This document shows, piece after piece, positions 44,659-56,178 of a DNA stretch of 64,000 bases (position 1 is the first letter of the stretch; each line of letters begins with the position of its first letter). The position numbers were made by a program, and so were the translations under genes. The stretch spans positions 5,827,094 through 5,891,093 of the forward strand of contig CM065302.1 of the NCBI GenBank assembly GCA_032871835.1, in the 5' to 3' direction. The notes beneath the pieces were generated by a model, which was not told the origin of the DNA, made no database searches, and was given only the letters and a program-made list of their open reading frames with translations. This DNA is from Dipteronia dyeriana. Taxonomy: Eukaryota; Streptophyta; Magnoliopsida; Sapindales; Sapindaceae.

Positions 44659-47568
44659 TGTTGGAGATTTTCAGAACCGATGAATGCGGAATCGTCGTGA
44701 TTAATATATGCTCATAACTCATAGCAATTAATAACGTCAAGAGCAAAAAAAAATAGATGAGAGAAAATATACCAATCACAACACAAAATATACGTGGAAA
44801 ACCAAAATTGGATAAAAAATCACGGGCCGTCAGGATGACAGAGAAAATTCCACTATATAACAAATTGTTACAACCATATATTTCAGGATTCTCTCTCACA
44901 CCCAAACCCCAAACCACACTCATAAGATCCTCATCAAGAACCCCACAATATCCTCTAGGTCTCCCCTGAATATCACTCACGGATCTCTTACTTGATCCAC
45001 TGATATTCCCTTAGATCCCTCCCCGGATATTCCCACGGGTCTCTCACCCGGATCTCTCTACTACTCTCTGATGTTACATGGTGTTCTTTTTTCTCCATAC
45101 AAAATAACCTAGATACAAGGTCTATTTATACTAGTTACAGGGAGTTTAACATAAAAGGAAATCCTACTCCTAAACGTACAAGACTTACCTGTTCCATATA
45201 AATATTATTGTCTATTTATCACAAGTCTTCTTGTTAAGGAGAAATCTTTTTCCTTCAAGTACAGGAATTTCCTATTCTTCATGAAGACAAACTCTTTCCT
45301 TTTCTGATTAGCATAAGAACTTTCAGAAGAAAACATTTTTCCTATTTTCGTACAACATTCCTAATTTGGGCAAGATTCGTTATTGTCGCGGTTTGGGTCG
45401 TGGTTGGCCACCCGCGGCCAACACCAAGGACCAAAACTCTCGACCACCTCTCTGAGTACCGCGGTTGGTACATTGCCACCGCCACGGTCCACATCGCTTA
45501 AATCCACAGGAGTTCGACCGCTCCCTATGCCGCGGTCTGTACAATTGTCCGCACCACGATCCAGGCCACGGTACCTACCAGACATAGTTTCTTCAGTTCT
45601 TCTTTGTCTTCAAACCTTCCTCAAACACCATTTTCAACTTCTAAACGTTATCCCATATCTCCACGAAGCTCCACATCAATTGAGTCTTATTTGGTTAACA
45701 TTAGGTTCACTTGAGAATACGAGCCAAAACCTAACGATTCTCCCATTTGGCTTGAATTCTTAAGACCTTTGTCCACAACCACGATTCTCATCACCAAGAA
45801 TCAACATACCCCACCACAAGGTATAACCACTTAGGAACGAACCATCCTAAGATTTTTTTTTTCTTCTTTTGTGTTCGTTGTTCCGGCACCATGTCGAAAA
45901 ATACTTGCTTAAATTGTGGTGCAACTCCTCACGTCAGATTACTAGGGAGTTCGTCAGCCACCGACATCCTTGTCCGCCACACACCTTGCATCACTTTTTG
46001 ACCAATGCTTTGTGCACAATTATGGACCACTAGCAGCAACATATCCTTTTCCATGGCTAGTGGGGAAAACTGCCAAAAGGATAAACATGTCCTTGCATCA
46101 CCCAATCCTGTGAAAGACCTTCCGTCCTTGCATCACATACCTGGTGAAAGACTTGCCACTAGAATGGGGAGTGCTTTGCCGGATAAGCCCCACACCACCA
46201 CCAGAGACTTCGAACGTTCAATTTTTTATATATATATTCAATAAACGCCTTGTGTAACCCAGATTGGATCTCCATGACTTGTACCTGCCACCACAAGCCA
46301 AAAAAAAAAGTTCTCCTCAATCTCTATTTTTCTTTTCATCAAACCCACCGAGTTCGAAACGGCTTTCAAGACGTATCTCCTTTGCTAAACCATACTAGGC
46401 AACCATCATCATCATCATCATCATCCCGATTACCACCAAGTCCTCCATACGATCTCCCGTAAAGACTTGTAAAAACGTCATCGCCGAACCAAGGGCTCTG
46501 ATACCAATTGTTGGAGATTTTTGGAACCAATGAATGTGGAATCGTCTTGCCTAATATATACCATAACTCATAGCAATTAATAACGTCAATAGCAGAAAAA
46601 ATAGATGAGAGAAAAAAAACCAATCACAACACAAGATATACGTGGAAAACTCAAATCGGGTAAAAAACCATAGGCCGTCAAGACGACAGAGAAAATTCCA
46701 CTATATGACAAATTGTTACAACCATATATTCCAGAATTCTCTCTCACACCCAAACCCCAAACCACACTCATAAGATCCTCATCAAGAACCCCACAATATC
46801 CTATAGGTCTCCCCTAAATATCACTCACGGATTTCTTACTTGATCCACTGATATTCCCTTAGATCCCTCCCCGGATATTCCCGCGGGTCTCTCACCCGGA
46901 TCTCTCTACTACTCTCTGATGTTACATGGTGTTCTTTTTTCTCCACATAAAATAACCTAGATACAAGGTCTATTTATACTAGTTATAGGGAGTTTAATAT
47001 AAAAGGAAATCCTACTCCTAAACGTACAAGACTTACTTGTTCCACATAAATACTATTTCCTATTTATGACACGTCTTCTTGTTAAGGATAAATCATTTTC
47101 CTTCAAGTACAGGAATTTCCTATTCTTCATGAAGACAAACTCTTTCCTTTTCTGATTAGCACAAGAACTTCTAGAAGAAAACACCTTTCCTATTTTCGTG
47201 CAACATTCCTAATTTGGGCAAGATTCGTTATTGCCGCGGTTTGGGTAGCGGTTGGCCACGGACCAAAACTGTCGACCACCGCTCTGAGTACCGCGGTTGG
47301 TGCATTGCCTCCACCGCCGTCCACACCATGTAAATCCACAGGAGTTCGACCGCTCCCTATGCCGCGGTCTGTGCACGTGTCCGCACCGCTGTCCAGGCCG
47401 CGGTACCTACCAGACTTCGTTTCTTTAGTTTTTCTTTGTCTTTAAACCTCCTTCAAATACCATCTTCAACTTCCAAACGTTATCTCACGTCTCCATGAAG
47501 CTCCACATCAATTGAGTCTTGTTTGATTAACATTGGATTCACTTAAGAATACAAGCCAAAACTTAACA
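44659..47568 (-). mobile_element. Non-autonomous LTR retrotransposon (LARD/TRIM-like)
   Basis: Two LTRs of 1078 bp (44659-45736) and 1060 bp (46509-47568) flank only 772 bp of internal DNA. The termini are TGTTGGAGAT and TTAACA (CTAACG in the left copy). The 5-bp target duplication TTATT is exact (44654-44658 and 47569-47573). A tRNA-Met primer site, TGGTATCAGAGCC on the minus strand, is at 46494-46506. A polypurine-like AAATGGGAGAA lies by the left LTR. The internal part has no gag or pol, so it depended on proteins from a partner element. The LTRs differ at many sites, so it is not recent. Confidence 0.9.
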
Positions 47569-48648
47569 TTATTAATATTAAGTTGATGAATTCTACTTTC
47601 CGGCTGTCCAACAATAATGTTCAAAAAGTGGCTTTAATAAAGACACGGCATACTAGATAGCTACTTTTGTTGGTTACTAATAATGTATTTTATTTAAGTT
47701 AAAAAAAGAAATGTAAAATAATATAAAACTATTTTTAATTGACAATAAATTCAAATGATTTTTTTTTCCGCTCTTTAAATTACCATATATATAAATAAAT
47801 AGACATTTAAAGAATGAAAATAGAAAACAATACTCTTTTAGTGATGTTATAAGTCTTCTCCATCAAGAAAATAGGAATTAATATAGAACTATTTTTATTT
47901 GAAGAATTTTTTTTAATTTTTTTTTTCACCTCATATTACCACAATACCACGTAGATAAGAAATCAAATCTATAAAGGAATAATTATAATTGAGTTGGCCG
48001 CCATATTAGGTAGTATATATAAGAGTAGTGTTATAACATTTTCAAAAGACTCTTCAAATGTGATATTTATTAAAGTCAAACGAATCATATTAGTTTATGA
48101 ATAATACTTGGGTACTGACTGGTCAGTACTCAAGGTACTGACCCCATCAATAGGGTGGTGCTACGTGACCTATTTTATTAGATAATTATAAAAAAGCTAA
48201 AGAAAGAAGGTCACGTGGCAACACCTCATTTGAGGAGTCAATGCCTAAGTATTTTTCTTAGTATATTTGGTTCTAACAGACTCTTCAAATGAAATTCTTT
48301 AAATAAGATTTTGCTTCTCACTCTTAGAACAATTTCTCCCTCTTTGATTATTATTATATTATTTTTTATATCACATAATCGTTAATATTTGACATATGTA
48401 TCTTTTTTATATTTTTAATTAAATTCAATTAATATATAATAAATTTTAATTTATAAATTTTAGCATTATTAAAACTATACCAATAGAAAGATCTAATCCA
48501 GATATTTAAAATGAGACTAATTTTAAATATTTAATAATATCTTGATAATTTGGAATGTCATTCATGTGCTTTTTTTATTCACAAAAAAATAATACTAATT
48601 TCACATGTATGAAACTAGTGTATTTAAAAAGTTATTATTTCCAATTAA
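47569..48648. repeat. Repeat family, end of copy A and start of copy B
   Basis: 47574-47700 has the block TTCCGGCTGTCCAACAATAA with GTGGCTTTAATAAAGACA, found again at about 51370, 51660 and 53200. From about 47985 the sequence matches 42455 onward (TTGGCCGCCATATTAGG here). The MITE at 48104-48258 interrupts it, and a MULE starts at 48649. Confidence 0.7.
48104..48258. mobile_element. MITE of the TACTTGGGTACTGA family
   Basis: It starts AATACTTGGGTACTGACTGG, contains CAATAGGGTGGTGCTACGTG and the inverted CACGTGGCAACACCTCATTT, and ends near CCTAAGTATT. It sits within repeat copy B, at a site uninterrupted in copies A and D. Confidence 0.75.
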
Positions 48649-48995
48649 GGTAATATCACTCAAATCCTTACTTTTTGATGAAATATCACATATTTAAATG
48701 TTTTTATCATATTAGTAACTTTAATCATTTTTTTTAAATACATCATTTTAGTTCTTCTGTTAGCCAAAGATTAGTCAAACTTAACGGAATCAAGGTTATT
48801 TTTGTCTTTCGCATAACAGCAGCTAAATTAAAAAAAATACTTAAAAAAAAAAAGAAATCAATGGTGATGGAGATCATGGGATCTCAGATCTCTACTCGAG
48901 AACTGGACAACGTTTTTCAAAGCCGCAAAAGGAAAAAAAAAAGTGCAAGGTAGAAGGCGATGTTTGATGGTGAAGAAAGGATTATATATATATAT

Positions 48996-49878
48996 TGTCA
49001 TATGTGAATTTTATCGAATGAACACTTCATCAAACAAAAATGATAAAATGTCAGGTGGACATCAAACTAGGCATTTAGAAAATATCCTACAAGACATTGC
49101 TGAGGAAAAGAAAACCCGAGTAAGCAGATGTCGAATGAAACCTACTCGGGATCAGTTAACGACACTCGGGACTGGTTAAATGACTCTTCCACTCGGGCTC
49201 AAACGATATTACTCGGGCCCCGCAAGTATTGTCCTTACTCGGGATAAATATGAAGAAAACCGAATAAGAAGCTTAGTGCTTAGTTCACACAGACTAGGTC
49301 ATTAAATACACGAAGATATTCATATCAAGAAGGAATCCCAAAGAGAACAGAATACTGAGCTGGAAGGGTTCCCAATCAGGCAACAACTTTATTTCTTTAA
49401 AAAGATTGCGTCCTTATGTAAGGAAACAAGTCCAATTTGGACTGCACTACTAGAATCCCATTCGACTTCAATACAAGACTCCGAAACAGGAAAGAAGACA
49501 AATCTACTTCAAACAAGAAACCAAATCACAATTAAATGCAGAGATCTTTTATTACTTGTATAAAGTAGATTAGGGTTCTATAAACATATAAATAGACACA
49601 TAATCTCGTCCAGAAAAGATATAGACAATAGATCATACACATAAATAATAGCAAAATTCAGAGGGAAAAAAGAGAGATCGAGAGCTTGTAATATTCAAGA
49701 ATTCATAGTGGATTTTGGCTAGGTTGGTCATCCAACCACCAGTGGATGTTTCTCCGGTCATCGGAGTTTTACCACGTAAAAAACTCGTGTCTTGGTTACT
49801 TTCTCCTTCTCTCTTTGAAATCTCAGCCGAAATCCAATTCTTGTTGGCTTTTCTGATACAATCCAGAAATCAACGTCA
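48996..49878 (+). mobile_element. Solo LTR, gypsy-like, in MULE-f
   Basis: It ends ATCCAGAAATCAACGTCA and has a TATA-like CATATAAATAGAC near 49585. Its 3' part (GGAGTTTTACCACGTAA) resembles the LTR at 3502-4803. CTCGGG motifs are repeated in the first third (49135-49250). The left edge at TGTCATATG is the less certain one, with AT-rich DNA on both sides. No primer site or internal sequence adjoins it. Confidence 0.6.
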
Positions 49879-50384
49879 ATATATATATATATATTATTTT
49901 TTAAATTAAAATACAAGTCATCATATAGATATAGATATGAAAACATACAGCTGACGAATTGTTGGTGGAATAGAAATCGGCTTTGAAAAACTGTTGGTAG
50001 ACCGAAGTAAGTCTGGGAATGCAAGACAGGTCTGATTTTCAAAGTAATCAAGTTTTGATAAAAATATTATGACAAGCATAAACCCAATTAGTCATTCTAC
50101 TTTGAGTAGTGTTTTTTTTCTAACGGTAATAATTACGGAATTTTATTCAAAAACTAAACTAAAAACCAAAAACACAGATGAGCCAGACACATAACTAAAC
50201 AAACCTAGAAAAATAAAAACAGAGCAAAGCAAGAAGAAATAGAGGAGATTTTCAGTATCTATTATTATAACATTGCATAAGATTTAATGTGTCCATCAAA
50301 ATTCGAAAGTTGTTTGGTATATGTTTTTTTTTTAATATATTAAAAATTTATCTTATATATATTAATAATTTTTCTATCGATACG

Positions 50385-50537
50385 TACCGATAGAATTATA
50401 CAAGGACATTGAATGTGAACCACTCATTTATAAAAAAACTTAGATAAGTGTATACATACCAGACAAGTGCATACATACTAAGTCAAAGTATGTAAAATGA
50501 GTGGCTCACATTCAATGTTTATATAATTCCATCGGTG
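50385..50537. mobile_element. Small inverted-repeat element
   Basis: ACCGATAGAATTATACAAGG and CATTGAATGTGAACCACTCA on the left pair with the reversed right arm CACCGATGGAATTATATAAA and CATTGAATGTGAGCCACTCA. The arms are about 45 bp around a 60-bp centre. It lies inside MULE-f. Confidence 0.65.
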
Positions 50538-51135
50538 AATAATTATGTGAAAATTTTTCGTATATATATGTATTACAGTATCTGGATGGAGATCCATCGA
50601 TTGATCTCCTTTTTTTTTTTTTTTTAAATCATTATTTTGTTTTTACATTTTTAATATTTATCTTTTAAATTAAAAAAAGTTTTTGTTTTTCTGATTTTTA
50701 TTGATTCTTTTATATGTTTTTTATTTTCCTTACTTTTTTTAAGAATTTTGTTGTTGCTGTTAATTTGATTTTTTATTTAATATTTTGTTTGGAATGATTT
50801 TTATTTAATATTTTTGAAAGGTAGCTAATTGATAAAAAAAGTTTGATTTTTATTTAATATTAAAATATTAAAGTATTTGATTGAAATTCTGAAAATATGT
50901 GTAATGATAATAATAAAAGTTTAGGGGCAAAAATGACCTCTTAGACTTGGTTTATATTAACAAAGTAAAATTATACTTTTGATTATAAAGTAACAGTTGA
51001 CTTTTAGTATTTTGATTAAAAAGATTAAAATAATATAATTTAAAAAAATAAGGAATTGATAATACTAATATGAAAAAGTTATTTAAATAAATAATATTTT
51101 ACTAAAAAGTAAAGATTGTAATGAAATCACCACTC

Positions 51136-52657
51136 TCTAATTTGAAAGTAATTAAGAATAATTAAATTTATTGATAAAATAAGTGGAATTCGAATATTTT
51201 TATTAAAATAATATAAATATATTTTTAATTAAAAAGTTTATTAAATGAATTTTTTGTTTGCTATCTAAATTATCATATAAATGAACAAATAGACATTTAA
51301 ATAATAAAAACATAGAAGTATCTCGATGATGCTATACTAAGTTTTCTCCGCCAACCATGAATTATCACTTTCCGGGTGTTCACCAATAATGTTCAAAAAG
51401 TGGCTTTAATAAAGACAACCTACTATGTGGTTACTTTTATTGGCTACTAATGATTCCTTTAATTAAAGTTAATAAAGAAATAAAATTAATATAAAACTAT
51501 TCTAATCGAAGAATTTTTCTTGTTTCACTCTTTAAAATTGATACGTAGTTGAATAAATAGAAATTTAAAGAATGAAAATAAAAAACATTTTGATGATGTT
51601 ATAAGTCTTCTCCGTCAACCATGAATTATTGAATATTAATTTGATAAGTTCTATTTTCCGACTGTCCACCAATCATGTTCAAAAGGTCTCTCTAATAAAG
51701 ACAGAGCATACTAGATAGTTACTTTTATTGGCCACTAAAAATTTCCTTTTTAAAAAATACGAATTAATATAGACCTATTTTTATTTGGATTTTACTTTTG
51801 TTCATCCTCTCCTACATGGATGATATGTGTTTAAAGAGGGATAAATTTATCATAAAAAATAATAGTGTTTAAATAAATTTACTCTCTCCATGAATATGTA
51901 TCATTAATGTGGGAGGAGGTTAATGCCCACCCACCCTTAATGGGGTGTAAAAATACTCTTTTGTTTGAAAAATTCTTTAGAATAGTATTTTTTTCCACTC
52001 TTCGTATTACAATGTAGATAAAAAAAATAAACATTTAAAGAATAAAAATAGAAAAGTTTTTACTGATACTAAGGCCCCGTCCTGCAGCTGTTTTTCAGTC
52101 CGTTTTCATTTTTATGTTTCAAAAACGATTTCGAAAAAGCGTTCGTTAACCGTTTTTCATTTTGTTTTCGAAAAACAAAAAAAAAAGCGAAAAACAAAAC
52201 CAGTGTTAAAAGTAAAAAATTTGAAAAATACAAAATACTTGTTTTTCATTTTTCGTTTTTGTTTTTCACTTTTTTTTTATATTTAAAAAAAATCTTAAAC
52301 TATTAATTATACTGTTATGTGTTTGATATAACTAGGACAAGACGGAACAAGATTTTTAAATTATCAAAATGCCCCTCTTATATATATTATAATTATAATT
52401 ACATATACATATATTATAATATTATATAGTATATAAAATATTATATATTATAATATTTACATAATTATTAAATTAATATATAATATATAATATATAATAA
52501 TATATTATAATATATATATATATATATAATATCAAATATTATATATTTACATAGGATATAATGTCATATATTATGTATTATTATATATAAAAATGTAATA
52601 TAAAAAATATAATAATATTTCATATATATAAAATATAATAATTTTTAATATATAAAG

Positions 52658-52691
<34 letters not shown>

Positions 52692-53325
52692 CTATAATAT
52701 AAATTATAATATATGTAATAATAATATGTATATATATATATATAAATATAATTGTATATATATATTTTATTTATAATTTAAGAGTTTAGTTTTGATTAAT
52801 TCATTTTTTTGATATGTTTTTTTGAATTAATTTTTGATGTGTTACTTTTGTTTAATTTAAAAATTACAATACAAAAATTATATTGGTTAATTATTTAATC
52901 AATTTGTTTATAGTTGTAATAATATTAAACAAAAAACTAAAATTGATATTTCAATTTTTGATAGTTTTCGGTTAACCTATCAAACGCGTTTTTTCCGTTT
53001 TCATTTTCAAAATACAACTTTCAGTGTTTGCTACCAGACGTGTTTTTAGAAATAGAAAATGAAACCAAAAATATTGTTTTTATTTTCATTTTCATTTTTA
53101 TTTTCATTTTCGAAAAACAACAACTAAAAAACGCTTACAGGACGGACCCTAAGTATCTTCCCCATCAGCCATGAATTCTTGAATATTAAGATGATGAATT
53201 CCACTTTCCGGTTGTCCACCATTATTGTTTAAAAAGTGGCTTTAATAAAGACATAGAGTATACTAGTTGTTACTTTTGTTGGCCACTAACAATTTCTTTT
53301 TTAAAGTTGAAGAAAATAAAAATGA
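51136..53325. repeat. Repeat family, copy B end and tandem units of about 265 bp
   Basis: TTCTCCGYCAACCATGAATTAT occurs at about 51343 and 51607. Each is followed by a TGTTCAAAA block with CTAATAAAGACA or TTAATAAAGACA. A third unit resumes after the Harbinger insertion at 53150. The units are therefore partly tandem with a period near 265 bp. A short 51890-51960 stretch looks unrelated. There is no coding sequence. Confidence 0.65.
52073..53149. mobile_element. PIF/Harbinger-like (Tourist-type) element
   Basis: The termini are GGCCCCGTCCTGCAGC and, reversed, GGGTCCGTCCTGTAAGC. Both are followed by GTTTTT and TTTTCATTTT-like arms. A TAA lies on each side (52070-52072 and 53150-53152), the 3-bp duplication typical of Harbinger elements. 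The centre (about 52380-52760) is expanded AT microsatellite. There is no transposase. Confidence 0.85.
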
Positions 53326-55114
53326 GGGATATTATTATTTTCTACCCTCACTTATTAAGTATTAAAAGTTTTGCACCCTCTTATTTTAGTATCAGCCATT
53401 TTTAACCCTACCGGTAGTTTTGGATGGAAAAGTGGTGTCTGACATTACAGAATGCGTAAATACATTGTTGCTCTTGGGATCTTTTGAATTAAAAAAAAAA
53501 ACAAATAAATAAACAACTGAAGAAAATAAATCAATGTCCCTAGTTCATCAATCATTAGGGGTGGGCGTTGATTGGACCAGTTCGGTTTTTCATAGAACCG
53601 ATAAAAAATCGATAAATCCAATTTTTAAAAAAGTGAACCGATCCAATCAAATTGACATTTGTCAAACGATAAAAAACCAACCGAATTGGACGGTCCGGTC
53701 CGGTTCGGTTGGGTTTTTTTTTTTGGTTTTGGACCTGTTGGGCCAAAATTCTAAATTTTATTTATTACATATTTAGTTCATTTTTTTGAACTTATTGTGC
53801 CAAATTTATTTACATCACAATAAAAACATATTAAAAAACTACAAAATCCAATATAAAACAGTAAACACATTTCAAAATACATGTCAACCAAATTTTTTGT
53901 TGATAGCTAATACAATAGTCAATACCAAACAAAGTCAAATTACTTTTTAAAATCCAATAAAATATACCCAATAATTGAAGATTGAAGAGTGGAAGTTAGA
54001 ATTAGTTTTTTTTTTTTTAATTTATAGTCGGGTACCGGTTCGGTAATCCGGTTTTTAGAACTAAACCGGATAAAAACCGATCCAACCGATTTTTTTAAAA
54101 TTAGAACCGAACCGAATAGATCACCCAATAAAAACCGGTAAAAAACCAATTGGACCGGTTTGATCCACTGGTTCGGTTCGGTTCGGTTCGGTTCGGTTCA
54201 TTGGTTTTTTGCCCACCCCTATCAATCATCACCACCGGTGTTTATTACCCTATCATCATCATCACCACCGGATCTAACCTAACCTAATCACCAACATATT
54301 CACAACCAATCCTAAAACTATCCATCATAGCCACCTTCAGATTCAACAACCCAAACCGCCAAAATCCCACAATCACGCCAGTGACCCACCCAATTCACCA
54401 AAATCTAGAACCACCACAATCCCACAATCTCGTCGACGACACACCCAAACCATCAAAATCCAGAAAACACTATCCCACAACCCAAACCGCAACCAAATGA
54501 CACCCAATCATCTGTCAAAAGAAAGAATATGGAGAAGAATAGAAGAAAAAGAATGAAAAGACTATCTGCGGTGGGAGGAGATCGATCGAACGCTAATCCC
54601 GTTGTTTGGAAGGAGATCGAACGTTGATCTCCTCGTCCGAATGGCGATCAGCTTTCGTAAAGGAGGTGGTTAGAGTGATTTTGGTGGGTTAAAGTGGCAG
54701 CAAGGGTTTGGTGTATGAGTGGAGGTGGCTAAGGTTTGGGTGTTGGGTGTTGGGAGATTATGGTGGAGAAGAAGAAGACGGTGATTGGTGATGAACGAGA
54801 AGTTGATTCAATTGAAAGAAGACGGGGGTTGACTGATGAGTGACGCATGTCATTGAATGAGAAGTTAATTCAATTAATAATGAAATCTGTTTACTATATT
54901 ACCCTTCTTTAAATATTGTTTTAAATCATGAACACCTCTGATTTACTTTATTAACCTCACATACGTAACGTTAAGTTAACTATACTTTTAGAAAAAGCGG
55001 AGATTGACTATTAAATGAAATGGTACTATGGTGGGGTGGAAAATGGCTAATAGCAAAACAAGAGTATACAAATCGTCTAATACCTTATAAGTGAGGGTGA
55101 AATAATAATATTCC
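53326..55114. mobile_element. Non-autonomous MULE (MULE-d)
   Basis: The left end GGGATATTATTATTTTCTAC and the reversed right end GGAATATTATTATTTCACCC both continue with CCCTCACTTAT, then TTAGCCATTTT or CAGCCATTTTTAA. The 9-bp flanks are TAAAAATGA (53317-53325) and TAAAAATTA (55115-55123), 8 of 9 identical. The interior is CA-rich then GA/GT-rich and contains a nested hAT MITE. There is no transposase. Confidence 0.85.
53556..54221. mobile_element. hAT MITE with an exact 8-bp target duplication, nested in MULE-d
   Basis: The element runs from TAGGGGTGGGC to GCCCACCCCTA with a perfect 11-bp inverted terminus. TCAATCAT flanks both sides (53548-53555 and 54222-54229). Subterminal CCGGTTCGG-like motifs are repeated, ending in a GGTTC array (54170-54200). 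The perfect ends suggest a fairly young insertion. Confidence 0.92.
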
Positions 55115-55317
55115 TAAAAATTAATATAAACTTATTTCTCATCGAAGAGTTTTTGAAAGGATTTTTCTTTTTAAACTCTTTAAATTGTTAAGTAAGTTAA
55201 AAAGTAGATATTTAAATAGCCAAAATAAAATAACCTTTTGGAGATGTTATTAGACTTCCGAATTGTTTCTCAAAAGACTTCTGTTATGATATTAATACTG
55301 CTGTGATTGACATGGAC

Positions 55318-55367
<50 letters not shown>

Positions 55368-55407
55368 AACAGACACATTCTGTTTTTCTAAAACTAAAAA
55401 ACCGAAA
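55115..55407 (+). promoter_or_regulatory. Upstream region of exonuclease-like copy 3
   Basis: Repeat-family DNA continues to about 55270. From 55290 the sequence ATTAATACTGCTGTGATTGA and ACTATATATA match the promoter side of copy 2 (16735-16780). The TATA-like stretch is expanded into AT/GTAT microsatellite (55317-55370), so the core promoter may be altered. Confidence 0.6.
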
Positions 55408-56178
55408 ATGATACCTGCTAAGTTTCTCTCAAAAATAGGCTTCCATGAACTTGAAATTGAAGGTGTCAAAGTGAAGGTTTGTCATGTGACAGACAATACT
55501 TCTGTGATTGATCAAAGGATTGACCAGTTAAAGGCATCACTGAATAAGCAGAGGCCGGTCGTGGGGATCGATGTTAAGGTAACAGTGAGTCAGAAGCCGC
55601 AGTTCCGGACTTCAAATAATGTGACGTTTTTCAGTCCGACGCCGCAGAGCCAGACTTCAAATGATCTGCTGATTATCTATGGAGGAAATTGTTGTTTGGT
55701 AATTAAACTAGCTAACTTAGACAATTTTCCATCTAGTATCTTGAATCTTTTGGCTGACAAGAACATTTGTTTTGTGGGTTTTGGAATAAATAGTAAGGTT
55801 GGAAGTTCAGATTTGGAGCTTCCTAACCGTCCTACACAACATTTATCTTTGAGTAATGTTGCTGAAGTGGGTCAGTTAGCTGCGAGGGTTCTCAAGAAGC
55901 CAAATCTCAGTAAATGTGGATTAGAAGAGTTGGATAAGGAAATTAGACAAACTGTAACGGACTCGAAAGCTAATGTGTCGACATCGTTGCCAAGAACCAG
56001 AGTCAGAGCTGTAGCCGGAGCTGGAGCTGGAGCCGGAGCAGCTGCTGCTGCTGCTTGCCCCAATTGGAAAGCTATGGTTTTCTCAGACGAAGAAATCAAG
56101 TATGCAATTCATGATGCATATATAAGTTGTGTTATTAGTGACAAGATGTTGGGAATTCTTGATGCTGTTAACTTGTAA
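55408..56178 (+). CDS. Werner-exonuclease-like protein, copy 3, probably catalytically inactive
   Basis: An intact single-exon gene of 256 codons, starting MIPAKFLSKIGFHELEIEGV. The fold blocks are RPVVGIDVKVTV, NDLLIIYGGNCCLVIKLANL, LLADKNICFVGFGINSKVG, VGQLAARVLKKPNLSKCGLE with ELDKEI, and VFSDEEIKYAIHDAYISCVI. Exo I is D-V-K (the Glu of D-x-E lost), the exo II Asp is missing (NSKV), and exo III YxxxDAY remains. Compared with copy 2 it has an extra stretch of about 15 residues from an internal duplication (PQFRTSNN and PQSQTSND). It also has an Ala/Gly run (residues about 195-212) from a GCN/GGA repeat. In the first 63 codons I count 4 synonymous and 7 amino-acid changes against copy 2, not a sign of strong constraint. 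Confidence 0.85.
   Translation: MIPAKFLSKIGFHELEIEGVKVKVCHVTDNTSVIDQRIDQLKASLNKQRPVVGIDVKVTVSQKPQFRTSNNVTFFSPTPQSQTSNDLLIIYGGNCCLVIKLANLDNFPSSILNLLADKNICFVGFGINSKVGSSDLELPNRPTQHLSLSNVAEVGQLAARVLKKPNLSKCGLEELDKEIRQTVTDSKANVSTSLPRTRVRAVAGAGAGAGAAAAAACPNWKAMVFSDEEIKYAIHDAYISCVISDKMLGILDAVNL

Larger units (their letters stand above)
48649..51135. mobile_element. Non-autonomous MULE split by a solo LTR (MULE-f)
   Basis: The left terminal region (GGTAATATCACTCAAATCC, CTTACTTTTTGATGAAATAT, CATATTAGTAACTTTAATC) aligns with the reversed right end (GGTGATTTCATTACAATCTT, TACTTTTTAGTAAAATATT, CATATTAGTATTATCAATT). Pairing extends about 130 bp. The flanks TCCAATTA and TCTAATTT are a likely imperfect duplication; repeat copy A shows the empty site near 44420. 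It holds the LTR at 48996-49878. There is no transposase. Confidence 0.7.

Noticed and set aside
45361..45763. Open frames on both strands in the LTR of the non-autonomous element
   Set aside because: They are not conserved in the second LTR copy and show no gag, pol or host domain.
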